DNA of 64,000 nt. Origin: Voacanga thouarsii. Lineage: Eukaryota; Streptophyta; Magnoliopsida; Gentianales; Apocynaceae. Shown here piece by piece: positions 1 to 10,491 of the stretch. The position numbers and the translations under genes are program-made. Location of the stretch: positions 3,588,001 through 3,652,000 of the forward strand of contig JANUWF010001109.1 in the NCBI GenBank assembly GCA_026120185.1. The letters are read 5' to 3'. Numbering within the stretch: position 1 is the first letter of the stretch; each line of letters starts with the position of its first letter. The notes beneath the pieces are model-generated. The model worked only from the letters and a program-made list of their open reading frames with translations, had not been told where the DNA came from and made no database searches.

Positions 1-258
1 CCCTGACTTTCCTACAAGCTTATACTTCATGAAACTCAAAAATCCATCTCTAATAATCAACTCCCTAGCACAAATACACCAATCTACAAACAAATAATTC
101 AAATATAACAAAATACTAAGCCATATTTATATACATAAACATAGAAAACTCAATATATCTGACATGAAATACCATTTAAAGAACCTAGAAATAATTTTTA
201 ATAACCAGGCAAATACATTAATCCATTCACCTTCTCGAAAACTAAATGCACCTTATTA
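1..258. other. AT-rich non-coding flank
   Basis: I see no open frame of interest, no RNA gene and no repeat boundary here. It is ordinary AT-rich intergenic sequence lying just outside the left copy of the outer inverted repeat. Confidence 0.5.
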
Positions 259-475
259 GGGACAAGGAAAAGTAGCCAATTTAATCCCTTATCTTTTTTA
301 TTTTGGAGAGTTAGGTCCATTTTCTTTATTTTCACCTAGTTAGGTTCCTTAACTAATTTTTTTTTAATTAAAAAAGTTTCTTTTGACTGTTAACGTAAAT
401 TCCACCATCAAATGGGAAAAGGCATTTTCGGCACTTCACTTTTCTCCAAGCATTCATGTGCACCTCATGTGATCA
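259..475 (+). repeat. Left arm of outer inverted repeat
   Basis: About 215 bp that reads, in reverse complement, as the sequence at 20,030-20,240. Shared landmarks are AAGGAAAA next to the outer edge, CAATTTAATCCCTTA against CAATTTAGTCTCTTA, TTCTTTATTTTCA, CTTAACTAATTTTTTT and ACTTCACTTTTCTCC. The arms match along their whole length with scattered substitutions. With MULE-1 and Copia-A removed, the enclosed unit would be only about 1.2 kb, so this looks like an old non-autonomous TIR element that later insertions expanded to 20 kb. I found no convincing target duplication at its edges. Confidence 0.7.
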
Positions 476-730
476 TTGTTGCACTTCATTTTGCTTGACC
501 ATTACATTTGCTACCTACTGAGGGATATCGCTTGCTGATTCTAGGCATTGAGAAGAGTGCACAATCTGTATTTCAATTATTGGCAATGAGCTTAAGAAAA
601 TTGCATCCTCGACTAATTTAGGAGAGGTAATCAAGCTTGAATTTTGTATTCTAATAATGCTTGAACTTTGATTTCTGGATGGACTCTTTAGTGGGATAGC
701 CACACCAGAAGACCCACTCAACAAGGACTT
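476..730. other. Core of the outer repeat unit, left piece
   Basis: Sequence between the left outer arm and MULE-1. The - strand stays open here (an open frame runs 904 to 515, with the part inside this piece ending in a stop), but I recognise no domain and see no splice or start context. It could be a captured gene scrap or chance. Its partner pieces after MULE-1 and after Copia-A are 10,123-10,491 and 19,889-20,029. Confidence 0.35.
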
Positions 731-811
731 GGGAATTCCAAAAAAATTTGCCATTTTCTTCCGAAATTCTGACAGTGGGGTGCCCCGATACGATATTCCG
801 AATGTAGTGAG
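731..811 (+). repeat. MULE-1 left TIR, outer part
   Basis: Terminal inverted repeat starting GGGAATTCC and containing TTCTGACAGTGGGGTGCCCC and GATATTCCGAATGTAGTGAG. It pairs with 10,033-10,122. The match stops at 811, where the solo LTR starts, and resumes near 2,546 on the far side. Confidence 0.85.
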
Positions 812-1154
812 TGTTGGGTATCTCACGCATATCATATATGACGCAGCAAAAAAATAAAACGAGATACCATCCCAGGATCCGCATATATGTGGAAAACAAG
901 ACATAAAAAGAACAAATGTAGCAACTTTTTACCTTTCTTTGATCATGTGAAGAACAAAATTTTTCTTCTCCAAGTCAAGGCACGATCTAGCAATCCTCTT
1001 GATCAAACACCACAAGAGTTGAATATTCAACCACTATAATCACAGTGTATGATTATCTCTAATAGAAATCCACACGGAGGAACACTCAAACACCAAGATT
1101 TTCTGTGCTAGCAGAACAAGATAGCGGCTAGGATTTGTTCTTCTTCAAAAGAAG

Positions 1155-1204
<50 letters not shown>

Positions 1205-2541
1205 CATTGTGGAGTTGTTGTGTGGTGTGACCATCACCCTCAACTAGGGTTTCGTGTGTATCATTATATCACACGAAAGACTCTTACCAAAAATTGAGAA
1301 TTCTAAAACAATTAGAATTCCCTAATTATAATTGGAAATATCAAGTTCTCACATTACAATTTGGACCATAAATTATAACTAATTATAATTTATCCACAAT
1401 AACTTTCTTTTCTCGCAATTAACCGCACTATATTATCAAATAACATCTTGAGTATATAATCCTCCATTGTTTGGGATCTATTAGGTTTCTTAGTTAATTA
1501 GTAGCGAACATGAATTAATCCAAACGTCTTTGAGATTAATAATCTATAATTAATTAGAATTAATCATATTGATTCTAATCAGGATTTGTTTATTAATTCA
1601 TCGATTAATAAACCCATATTCCTAGATCATGAGCGGTATCTAGCAACACATCATGACCACCTAAGAGTCCAGGAAGTCAAGTGGCTTTACATGAACTCTT
1701 CAATAACAAACTACAGTGTAATTAACTTCTTTCACCATACAATATCTCATTTGGTTTGGAGTACAAAATTAGTGCCAACTCCCTCCAGAATTAATTATGG
1801 TCCGAATACAATAGTACTTGTACCAGGAACCCACTACTCTAGATGTGCATCAATTGGAACTATTTTCAATACACAGTCACCTTGGCCAAGGACTTTTCAA
1901 GTAGTAATTCCTATAAGTGGTCGTGAGATATTCGCCCCTACTATTAGGAGTGGTGAATCCTTTATTGATCCTCTCAACTACTTTCGTTTACCTCACAATG
2001 TGCCCAATATCAATCCCATAGGCGGCCCTCGATCTGGCTCCAGAGATTAGAATCAAAGCACAAAGTTCGGCAAACAAAATACCTTGGAGATCTCAAGTCT
2101 AAAGATACTTGCACGTTTGCTATATTGAGATTATATCACTGACACTAAATAGTTATCCATGTGATTATCTCATAGTTAGGTCATCCAATGAACTTGATCC
2201 ATTAACAAGCATCCATGTGTCAACTTTGAGTATCTCAATACTCACGGATATGAGAACCACCACCTGATCAAATCAGAAAATCTAACACATGCTAGTCTTA
2301 ACGCATTAATGATGTCCTATCTTATTAATACTACAACTAGGAACTATTTAAGTACTGACACTATACAGTGTTGTAGGAATCTCATATCATGATTTCCTTA
2401 ACACAGTGTTGTACTAGAGACTTTATCTAATAGTTATTTTACACAAAAATAAACAAAAGAAACTTTGAGATAAATAATGCCTTTTATTAAAATAAAATGT
2501 GTCATATACAATGTATAAATGATTATCTCGAGGGCATAACA
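812..2541 (-). mobile_element. Solo LTR (Copia-like) inside the MULE-1 TIR
   Basis: On the - strand this 1.73 kb block starts TGTTATGCCCTCGAG and ends GAGATACCCAACA, the TG...CA form of an LTR. There is no primer-binding site, polypurine tract or coding region, so I read it as a solo LTR left by LTR-LTR recombination. The MULE-1 TIR sequence is continuous across it. The 5-bp flanks (GTGAG and CTAAT) do not match, so the exact edges may be off by a few bases or the duplication has decayed. A 154-codon + strand open frame inside it is antisense to the LTR and is not called as a gene. The LTR style (AT-rich, TGTTATGCCCTC start) suggests a long-LTR Copia lineage. Confidence 0.7.
1157..1201. repeat. 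(GA)n microsatellite
   Basis: About 22 uninterrupted GA units inside the solo LTR. As read on the LTR strand it is a (TC)n run in what would be the transcribed leader, like the (CT)n run at 39,517 in another LTR family of this window. Confidence 0.95.
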
Positions 2542-2545
2542 CTAA

Positions 2546-2745
2546 TAATGAAGTCACGTTCTGCAAATGCGACCTCCTAAAATGAGGTCGTATGTTGCAA
2601 ATGCGACATTCAACGACATTTTTCTAAAACAAAAAAGGAATATTTTCTAGAAAACTAATTAAGGTCGAATTAGTGAAATGCGACCTTAAGATCTCATTAG
2701 TGAAATTCGACCTTAAGATCGCATACTATGAATGCGACCTTACTC
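2546..2745 (+). repeat. MULE-1 left subterminal repeats
   Basis: Sequence resuming the split TIR and then carrying six or more GCGAC-centred motifs: AATGCGACCT, GAGGTCGTATG, AATGCGACATT, AATGCGACCTTAAG, TTCGACCTTAAGATCGCAT and AATGCGACCTTA. Several face each other as short palindromes of the form GGTCGCAT...ATGCGACC. Clusters of one short motif next to MULE ends are typical of transposase binding sites; that role is inferred here. Confidence 0.75.
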
Positions 2746-3839
2746 GTTTATATTGTCCATTTTCAGCTTCGGTTCTGCAATTTCTTGTGCGAACTCGACA
2801 CAACCTGCAACTTCTTCTTGTGTGACCGCGCAATTTTGCCCATTTGAAGCTACAACACTCGCTCCACTACAATCTTCAGATCCATTTCACAGTGTTGACT
2901 TCATCCGGCGCCTATTTGAAGCTTTTCGCGCGATGTTTCTGACGGATTTTTCTTACTCAAGCCACCTGCAGAAGGGTTTTTTGCTCAAGCCATCTACTGC
3001 TTAGATTCTAAGGCTAGAGAAGCTTTTGAGTGCCAAGTCCGTGAAGAAAAAAAGCATCGTTGAGCTCTTCGAGAAGGACAATTAGTAGTGGAAACGAGGC
3101 TGTCACTTCATTTCAAGGCTCCAATTTACCTAGAAAAGTTCTTGCTCATGTCATTCTTCTTTACTACTCATCATATATTGCAGTTCGAATTTGAAGAATG
3201 AGGTGGGATGTTAGACGTATTGAATTTGTTGAATTGGTTTTATTTGAATATTTTGGTAGTGAAACTAATGCTGGAATTTAGATTTCATTTATTTAAGTTG
3301 TTTAAATTTGATAAAACACTTAGCTTTGGTAGGATACATAAACATTTCCTTATGATTCATGACTTGGATAGCAGCAAGATGAGAACCTAAATTATGCTTA
3401 TTTTTTAGGTCTGTGGATGCATTATTTAGGTTTTATTGGTAGCACATTTAGCTTAATGGGACACTAAAGTCTTATATTTTAGCATGTTTATAGCTTTCTC
3501 CATTAAGACAAAGTGAACAAAAGAAATATACCTCCCGAAGAGCTCGACAATGCTCTTTCCATTATTTAGCTCTTCGGGAGGTAAATTTTGATTATTCCAA
3601 TTTAATGATGGCAGCCTCAGAATCTTTTTCCAATTCTTAACTTTCCAGTTGCTTTATTAATGATGGCAGTGTGATTACTTATTTGATATGTTTCAAAGTT
3701 TATTTTTTAATTGTTTGATTGGATCAATCATGTTCTAACCTTCCATTTATACTATTGGCATGTAAACATTCTTATATTTGATTGTGTTAACTTAATTCAA
3801 ATAGAAATGATGCATCACATGCATATAGATATTCATCTC

Positions 3840-6239
3840 AACCCTCTCGTAGATGGTTTATTATCTCTATAGTCGAGTCATTGTTCTTCTTTAGTATGGT
3901 TTGGAGATCAACGCGCTTGTGAGAATGCATTAGTGTTTTGATGATACGATTCTGCATTTTGGGATCATACTTCCCTTTCTAGTAGAGTATCGGGGTTAGT
4001 GGATCGGGTTGGTTTTAGTAGAGTTAGACGAGTTGGACATATTCAAGTTGATCATGCTCTCATTACTGCATTAATAGAGTGATAGTGATAGGAGACCCAT
4101 ACATTTCATCTCTCGTTAGGAGAGGCTACTGTGACACTTGAGAATGTAGTGTTATTATGGGGCCTTAGAGTATATGGAGATCCAGTAATAGGGCATTCCA
4201 TGCACTACAGTAAATTAGATTGAATTAACCTTGTGATAGACTACTTGGCTTCAGAACAAAGGCCGAGGACATATGGAGAAATAGGATTAAGAAGGGCCCT
4301 ATTGAGGCATTCTTGGAGATACCTCTGTTAGAGGATGTGACTGATATTAGTGTCATACAGCGTGCTCGTTATCTTATCTTCATATTGATCGGTGGGCTAT
4401 TTTTTCTGATAAGTCAGGGAACTTACTTCACTTGAGATATTTACCTATCCTAGAGGATTTGGAGGCATGTGGTACGCTCAACTGGGGTAGTGGTGTTCTA
4501 GCATACCTGTATAGATATTTGTGCCAAACTGCTATTAGGTTGGCCAAGGAGATTTGTGGCCCGATAGTCTTACTTCAAGTAAGATTTATATTTATGTGTA
4601 GTTTTTTTTCATATTTCATAATATATGTGTCATGCGACTAACACATTTTGGACTGCGTTGCAGCTGTGGGCATGAGAGCATGTTCGGGTTGTCTGACCAG
4701 AGAGGAATATACCTCGTGATGAGCTTCCACCACTTGCGCCAAATGGTGCTAGATGGGATGTAGATTTACAACTTTTTCATATGTCTACACATGTTCTTGT
4801 ATCTTATCGATCCCAATTCGATGCCTTCTCAAATGAGGATGTGAGTATACATGAATATTGTTTTTGCTATATTGTTGTTTTATGTACAAGTCATCATTTG
4901 TTTGAATCCTTATACGTATTATTTATATGTCAGTTTGTTTGGCAGCTGTATCAGTCGGATTTGGTGATAAGGCTGCCCCTGAGTTATTTGAATGGACACG
5001 CTATCTGGACTTCACGCACGACACTTATCAGTTGGGAGGTAGTCGAGCTATACTTTCTAGACCGGGTGATGCAGTAATTTGGATTGTTTCAGCCTATACC
5101 AGTAGATTGCAATACAAGAGTTGACCTACACGAGATTGATAGGCGAAGCAATCCCTCCAGAGATTATAACATATATCATGTGTCGTTTCTTCAGATCTAG
5201 GCATAATGCATGGACTATATATAGACCAGTCTGATGGGTGTTTCGGTTGCTGCGGACTATATTTAGTGGTATAGAAATCGTACCCGTCTTCATATCGGGA
5301 ACTCTATTACTCGAGGCCCATCATTGGGATATCAGTCCACCAGATCGAGTACAGTCATCTTGGTACTTCTTATTTTTTTTATCGTAATTTCTGAGTTAAT
5401 AACTTATTCATTACAGTGAAAAATCTAACAAACCTTTGTCTGTTTTTTTTCAGGTTGATATTATGCGACGGGCTATGTGAGTGGCTGATCGCCATATTCA
5501 CAGTACTGACTCGATTTCTCGAACGACATTTATAGAAATACGAGATAAGTGTGCTCGTGGACTCACAGCATATCATTATACACACGACAATTATGCTGGT
5601 CTAACTCCAATTGATTCAAGCGCGTAAACTGTACCACTAGTTCAACCTACTTCGAGGCCCTAAGTGCCTATTGATGGACGTGCACATGTGGGAGTGAGGC
5701 GCTGGGGCTAGAGAACCCGAGTGCGAGCTGCTGTTAGACCAGACCATCTTGTGGGATCACACCTCGTTGAGGTTGATAAGGCAATCGGACCGAAGATTCA
5801 CAAGGAGCCAGGAGATGATTTGTTGGGAGATGATTTCGTGGTTATTCCGGTTCAATTTTCATGGATGACGGACGGTGACTGTGAGGACAAAGCTGTATCG
5901 ATGTATGGTCTAGCGATCCATGAGAGAGGCACTAAGTATGTTGAGGATCTACCCACCACAGTACACTCGGCTATTGGGAGCATGCAGCCTACTGAGTATG
6001 TGACACAAGAGTGTCCGATGCTACGCATTGAGGACCTCCCGATTCGACCATTTCATAGGATAGTCAGCCACAGGCGAGGACGGGTTCCACATCCTCCTCA
6101 GCAAAATCCAAATCACGCATCGGCTCTCCAAGAAAACCTACAGCCTACCCTTATTGTCGATGTCGACGATGCTAACACTGCTGGGAGACTAAAGAGAAAG
6201 ATCAAGCCTTGCAGATCATGTGTACTTTCAACGCATTAG
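3840..6239 (+). pseudogene. Plant mobile domain (PMD) gene remnant in MULE-1
   Basis: Conceptual translation near 3,910-4,260 gives CFDDTILHFG, VGHIQVDHALITALIE, THTFHL and GEATVTLENVVLLWGLRVYG followed by DPVIG. This is the core of the plant mobile domain found in MAIN/MAIL proteins and in transposon-encoded relatives. More weakly recognisable stretches continue to about 5,340, broken by stops and frame changes. The last 172 codons (5,721-6,239) are open and hydrophilic, with a basic tail. The reading strand is the same as that of mudrA downstream. PMD proteins are often transposon-borne; their job in transposition is not known. Stops in the core (for example after TALIE) make this a pseudogene. 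The 36 kb PMD copy in MULE-2 is clearly homologous (GYIQVDHALITVLVERW). Confidence 0.75.
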
Positions 6240-6240
6240 T

Positions 6241-7130
6241 TGTCTTTTGTTCCTATTCACCCCATTAAGCCTACTTCATTTTGCTTGTATATATAGCCGC
6301 ATTCTAGTAGGCTTGGTGATTTTTACATGTGATTACAGATAACTACATGTGAACATTATATGGTGGTTTTATGTCTTAGCTGGGCGGCTTGGTGAATTAA
6401 TGTCTTGTAAATATGTGTATAGTTTTTTGCACTATAATTGGCTACAAGGTGTGGATAATCAATTAGCAAAGTTTTTTTTTTCTTTTTTTTTTTTATGAAT
6501 GTAGAGGTCCCATTCTTGGAATGTGATCTCGAGATTGCATTTCAAGAATGTGACCTCCAGGTCGCATTAGAATGCAACCTTGACAGAATATATCCCAGAT
6601 CTGCATCGGTAGCACAATGACAAATCTGGATTAGACTTGCATAATTTCATCTGCAAATAAAAAGGGACAATGCTGTAGTGTAATAGGCATTATGTGTTGA
6701 TTATTGATTTTGTAAGAGAAGGTGAAAGGTATGTATATTGATTATGTACAGCTTTAGTATGTTTATTTTCCACATTTTCTTCAATCTGGTTATACTTATG
6801 CCATATTTTCTAATAACAATTACATTTCAATCTCAGATTGTGCCCACATTGTTAAAATGAATGCATTGGACCCCCTATTGTGCTATGTTTTTTTTTTTTT
6901 TTTGGATTGTCAAATACAGCATAACTATCGAGGGTCTATATAGTTTGATGGGGCAATTAAAAAAATCTGGATGCTTTGGTGTCGGATATCTTATTTCGAA
7001 CTGATTGACAAGGTCTGAACCTATCTTGGATTAGGAGGGAGAAACGTAACATTTAAGATTATACTTCGACATCCTTTTCTTTACAGATCTGACCAGCAAT
7101 ACATTGCAAATGAGTTAGGCGATAATGATG
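6241..7130. other. MULE-1 spacer with internal GCGAC repeats
   Basis: Non-coding spacer between the PMD and mudrA remnants. It holds a T-run (6,475-6,494), then a cluster at 6,500-6,580 of GAGGTCCCATTCTTGGAATG, GATCTCGAGATTGCATTTC, GTGACCTCCAGGTCGCATTAG and AATGCAACC. These are variants of the same motif found at the element ends. I see nothing else. Confidence 0.6.
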
Positions 7131-7132
7131 AT

Positions 7133-9665
7133 ATGGAGGTTTTGTGGATGTTGCCAAATGAATTTAAGTCACAGAGCATTCAACTGTATGTGAGTTATTC
7201 CGAGGTCACTTCTCAACGCCAGGGTCATTTATCGGAGGTATCCTCACCAATGGGTTCATTCGTGACAATGCTTAACCAGGTCAGTAGATTGGGTGCATTG
7301 ATAAATGAACAGCATAATTTATTTCCCTATCTCCCCATGGGCATGAGAGTGGAAAACATAAATTACTTGGATCCCCAAACATTTTATCGGCCAATAGGTA
7401 TTGAATACATAAGTTCGACTGGTAGTAATACTGAGATAGTTGATGTTGGTCACACACTTGAAGGTTTAGGAAGAAGAATAACATGATCAACACCGAACAC
7501 CCACTTGTTCCTACATGAAGTTTGGATTTGGGTACATATTAGATAGTCGGCAACCGTCAACTGGCCATCATGAATCCGGATGGTATAGCATCTTAGTCAC
7601 GTGTGGTCACAGGTGCAATAATTGTTTATTCGATAGTACATACATCTGACGGTGATGGTTTCACGGGCTCCGAGAGACCAATGAATTGGTGTGACATAGA
7701 TGAGAGTGAAGAAGAGGACATTCCACCAAACATGTCATGTCATGAAACCAACAACCCTTTGTTAGAGGATCGGAATGATATGGCAGGGCCTTCTAATACC
7801 ACATGGGAATCTGCAAGATTTCCATTATTTGATGATAAAGGATCTGGTGTGTGTGCTAATGAATCACTTAGTAGGCGATCAGTTGATCTCAAAAGAAGTT
7901 GGTCTGACACTGACATTGATTTGCAGCTAAACATGAGGTTTAAGAATAAGAATGAGGCGATATATACAGTAAGAAAGTGGTCTATTCAAGTTGGGTGGGA
8001 ATTCAAGGTTTTGAAGAGTAAGAGTAACTGCTGATATGCCAAGTGTAAGCATGCAGGTCCCGGTAATCCTTGCTCCTGGCATATTCGTATTATTCATAAG
8101 AAAACTCATGAAGAGTGGCAGATAACAGTTTTGAACAAAGAACATACATGCATTATTACAATCGTGAACAATGTGCATAGAAACATGGATCATTATTTTA
8201 TAGCACGTAACGTGACACACTTGGTTTTAAATGACCTTAAATGCCATGTAAGTGATATTATTGTTGAAGTTTAAAAATTGTGGAGGATGGGTTGTTCTTA
8301 TAAGAAAGTATGAGAAACCCGAAAAGTAGTTATGGAACTTTTATATGGAGATTGGCCCTCTACGTGGATTGCCTTATCAAAATACATGCTTGCATTGTAG
8401 GATTTCAATCCTGGGACTATTGTGAAGTGGAGACACCATTGGACTAGTGTGGGTGATCTGAAAGCTTTTGGTTTTCTTTTTTGGTCATTTAAGCCTTCAA
8501 TTATTGGGTTCAAATATTGTTATCCAGTGGTATCTATTGATGGCAGTCATTCATGGGGACTTTATAGGGGCAAATTGTTGGTTGCGTCCACTTGGAATGC
8601 AAACAGTCATCTCTTCCCCCTTACCTTTGCCATTATGGACGAGGGTCATTAGAGAGTTGGAGTTGGTTTTTAAAACTCCTGCGTCAATATGTTATTCCTA
8701 AAAGATATAAATATTTGATTTCAGATAGACATAAATGAATAATCAATACCGTATGCCATCTTAATGAGTTGCAAGAACCTTAGGCTGTTCATCGATATTA
8801 CCTCGGGTACATTAAGGGAAATTTTCATGCCAAATTTAAGAATACTAATCTGATAAATTTGATGTATGCTACGGGTCTAGAGCATAAAAAGACCAAGTGT
8901 CAATCATACTTGGATGAAATCAGAATTCGAAAGGAAGAAGTATTTAATTATTTGATGGAAATTGGTTTGAAGAAATAGATTTTGTTATATGATGACGGGC
9001 ATAAATTTAATTTAATGACTATTAATTTGTCTGAAGGCATGAATAGTATGCTTAAGAAAGCAAGATCTCTCATACTAAAAGTTTTAGTTGAAACTTCATT
9101 TATGAAGTTAGTTAAGTATTTTAATGAACACAGAGATGAAGCATCTAATTTAAGACACCCTTTACTATCTGAAATGTGGAAGTTGTATTGTTATTATGAG
9201 GAAAAGTCTAGAAGGTATGTTGTAACTGAATTTAATGCACAAGCCAGAATATTCGGATCAAATCGTCAGTGCAACAAGGGCATAGAGCTCTAAGTATTTA
9301 CAGTATCAATTTGAGAGAGAGATCTTGCAGTTGCTAAAAGTAGAGTATATATGGTATACCTTATTCGCATGGGTTTGCAGCATGTCATCACAGAGGTTGG
9401 AATCCTATTGACTTTGTTTTGGAGTTCTATACTAGAAGGAATTACTAGCTGATATATGAGGGACAGTTTTTCCCTGTGGTGGATGAACAATATTGGAGGC
9501 CTTCAACTTTTATACTTGCGCCTATGGAAGAAATGATGAGGAATGAACTTCTTGACTGTCTGCGAACTTCAAGGATACCTTGTGATATGAATTATCACAC
9601 ACCCAACTCTCCTCTATGATGCAGCAACTGTCACAAGAATAGACATACTACGAGAAATTGTACTA
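7133..9665 (+). pseudogene. mudrA-type transposase remnant of MULE-1
   Basis: Domains can be read in order through several frames. An acidic N-terminal segment (7,603-7,900) leads to the MuDR N-terminal domain (MRFKNKNEAIYTVRKWSI, EFKVLKS, then PCSWHIRIIHKK and HTC near 8,030-8,160). The DDE catalytic core has the first Asp in VVSIDGSHSWGLYRGKLL (about 8,530), the second in YLISDRHK (about 8,715) and the Glu in NLSEGMNSMLKKAR (about 9,015). A C-terminal zinc knuckle CSNCHKNRHTTRNC lies at about 9,620-9,660. In-frame stops follow DEGH (8,651) and SDRHK, and several frame changes are needed, so no functional protein is possible. Family mudrA proteins are roughly 700-900 residues, so nearly the full length was once here. 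The SWIM finger region is poorly preserved. Confidence 0.85.
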
Positions 9666-10012
9666 ATAATACTTTTATTGTCTCACGAGATTAGCTCATT
9701 GATTCAACTATTCCTTCGTATTTTGTTTTACTGTACTTGGGATGTTGGAATTTGGACAACTATTTAGTTCTTGTTGTAATATTGTTATATTATTTTACTG
9801 CATTATAAATAGTTTAAGCTAGTGACGGATATACAATTTTGTTCCGTTGTGACTTAAGTTATACCTTTTTTGGATACAATAACAACCATGCAAAAAACAA
9901 CTAAGTGGTGACAAAGGCCACATTCCACAAATGAGACCTTGAGGTCACATTTAAAGAATGCGACTTTTCTTTATATTGCACACCGTCTCTTTCAAGTTAA
10001 ATTAAAAAATGC

Positions 10013-10122
10013 GATTGAAGGTCGCATTTGCAACATGCGACCTCACTACATTCGGAATATCATACCGGGGCACACCACTGTCAGAATTCTAAAAGAAAAT
10101 TGCACCATTTTTTGGAATTCCC
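10013..10122 (-). repeat. MULE-1 right TIR
   Basis: Inverted copy of the left end, ending GGAATTCCC. It includes GGTCGCATTTGCAACATGCG, then GACCTCACTACATTCGG and CACTGTCAGAATTCT. The inner 20-30 bp match the sequence that resumes after the solo LTR at about 2,546-2,612, which shows that the LTR interrupted an originally continuous left TIR. Confidence 0.85.
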
Positions 10123-10491
10123 GAGCTGACTGAGGTTGCCCCGGGCCCCAATAAGATGGGTCACCAACTGAATGAAAGGTTGAGGGAGTCAGTGTTCAAC
10201 AGAATGTTTGTTTGAAACCTTTTTGGCTGCCAAGGAGGTAGCATTTTGACTACTTTATACCACCGCACATGTTACCACAAAAGGATGATTTTACGACGAT
10301 GGCTTCCTAAATGTTTCTCACCATCATCATACATACAGATCCAAGAAGGGTGAGGAGCCTGAGTATCAGTGATGGCTAGCACAACTTGTTAACTACCACT
10401 AGGGCTTGTAACAACCTTTTCTATCTGGGTTAATTGCTTTTTGATGTTGGCTTCTTGTACTATATTCTCAAGCATCTACAAAGCATCAAGA
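10123..10491. other. Core of the outer repeat unit, middle piece
   Basis: Sequence between MULE-1 and Copia-A, somewhat richer in GC than its neighbours, with GCCCCGGGCCCC near 10,137. It is short of coding evidence: no frame is open through it. Its last five bases, CAAGA, are the left target duplication of Copia-A. Confidence 0.4.

Larger units (their letters stand above)
731..10122 (+). mobile_element. MULE-1, Mutator-like element with mudrA and PMD remnants
   Basis: A 9.4 kb element bounded by GGGAATTCC at the left and GGAATTCCC at the right. The terminal inverted repeats match for about 110 bp, sharing TTCTGACAGTG, TGCCCCG, GATATTCCGAATGTAGTGAG and then GTCG-ATGTTGCAAATGCGAC. The left TIR is split by a solo LTR. 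Inside, on the + strand, come a PMD gene remnant (about 3,840-6,239) and a mudrA transposase remnant (about 7,133-9,665). GGTCGCATT/AATGCGACC motifs cluster near both ends and between the two genes. Stop codons break both genes, so the copy is dead. No clear 9-11 bp target duplication is visible (CAAGGACTT left, GAGCTGACT right), which suggests terminal change or great age. MULE-2 and the fold-back element at 24,501 share its end sequences. Confidence 0.85.

Noticed and set aside
515..904. 129-codon - strand frame resembling a protein C-terminus
   Set aside because: It crosses the MULE-1 TIR boundary at 731 and enters the solo LTR at 812, so no single gene can own it. A captured gene scrap in 515-730 is possible but unsupported.
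1586..2050. 154-codon + strand open frame
   Set aside because: It lies antisense within the solo LTR, has no start context, splice partner or domain, and ends with the LTR sequence. An AT-rich LTR can be open by chance.
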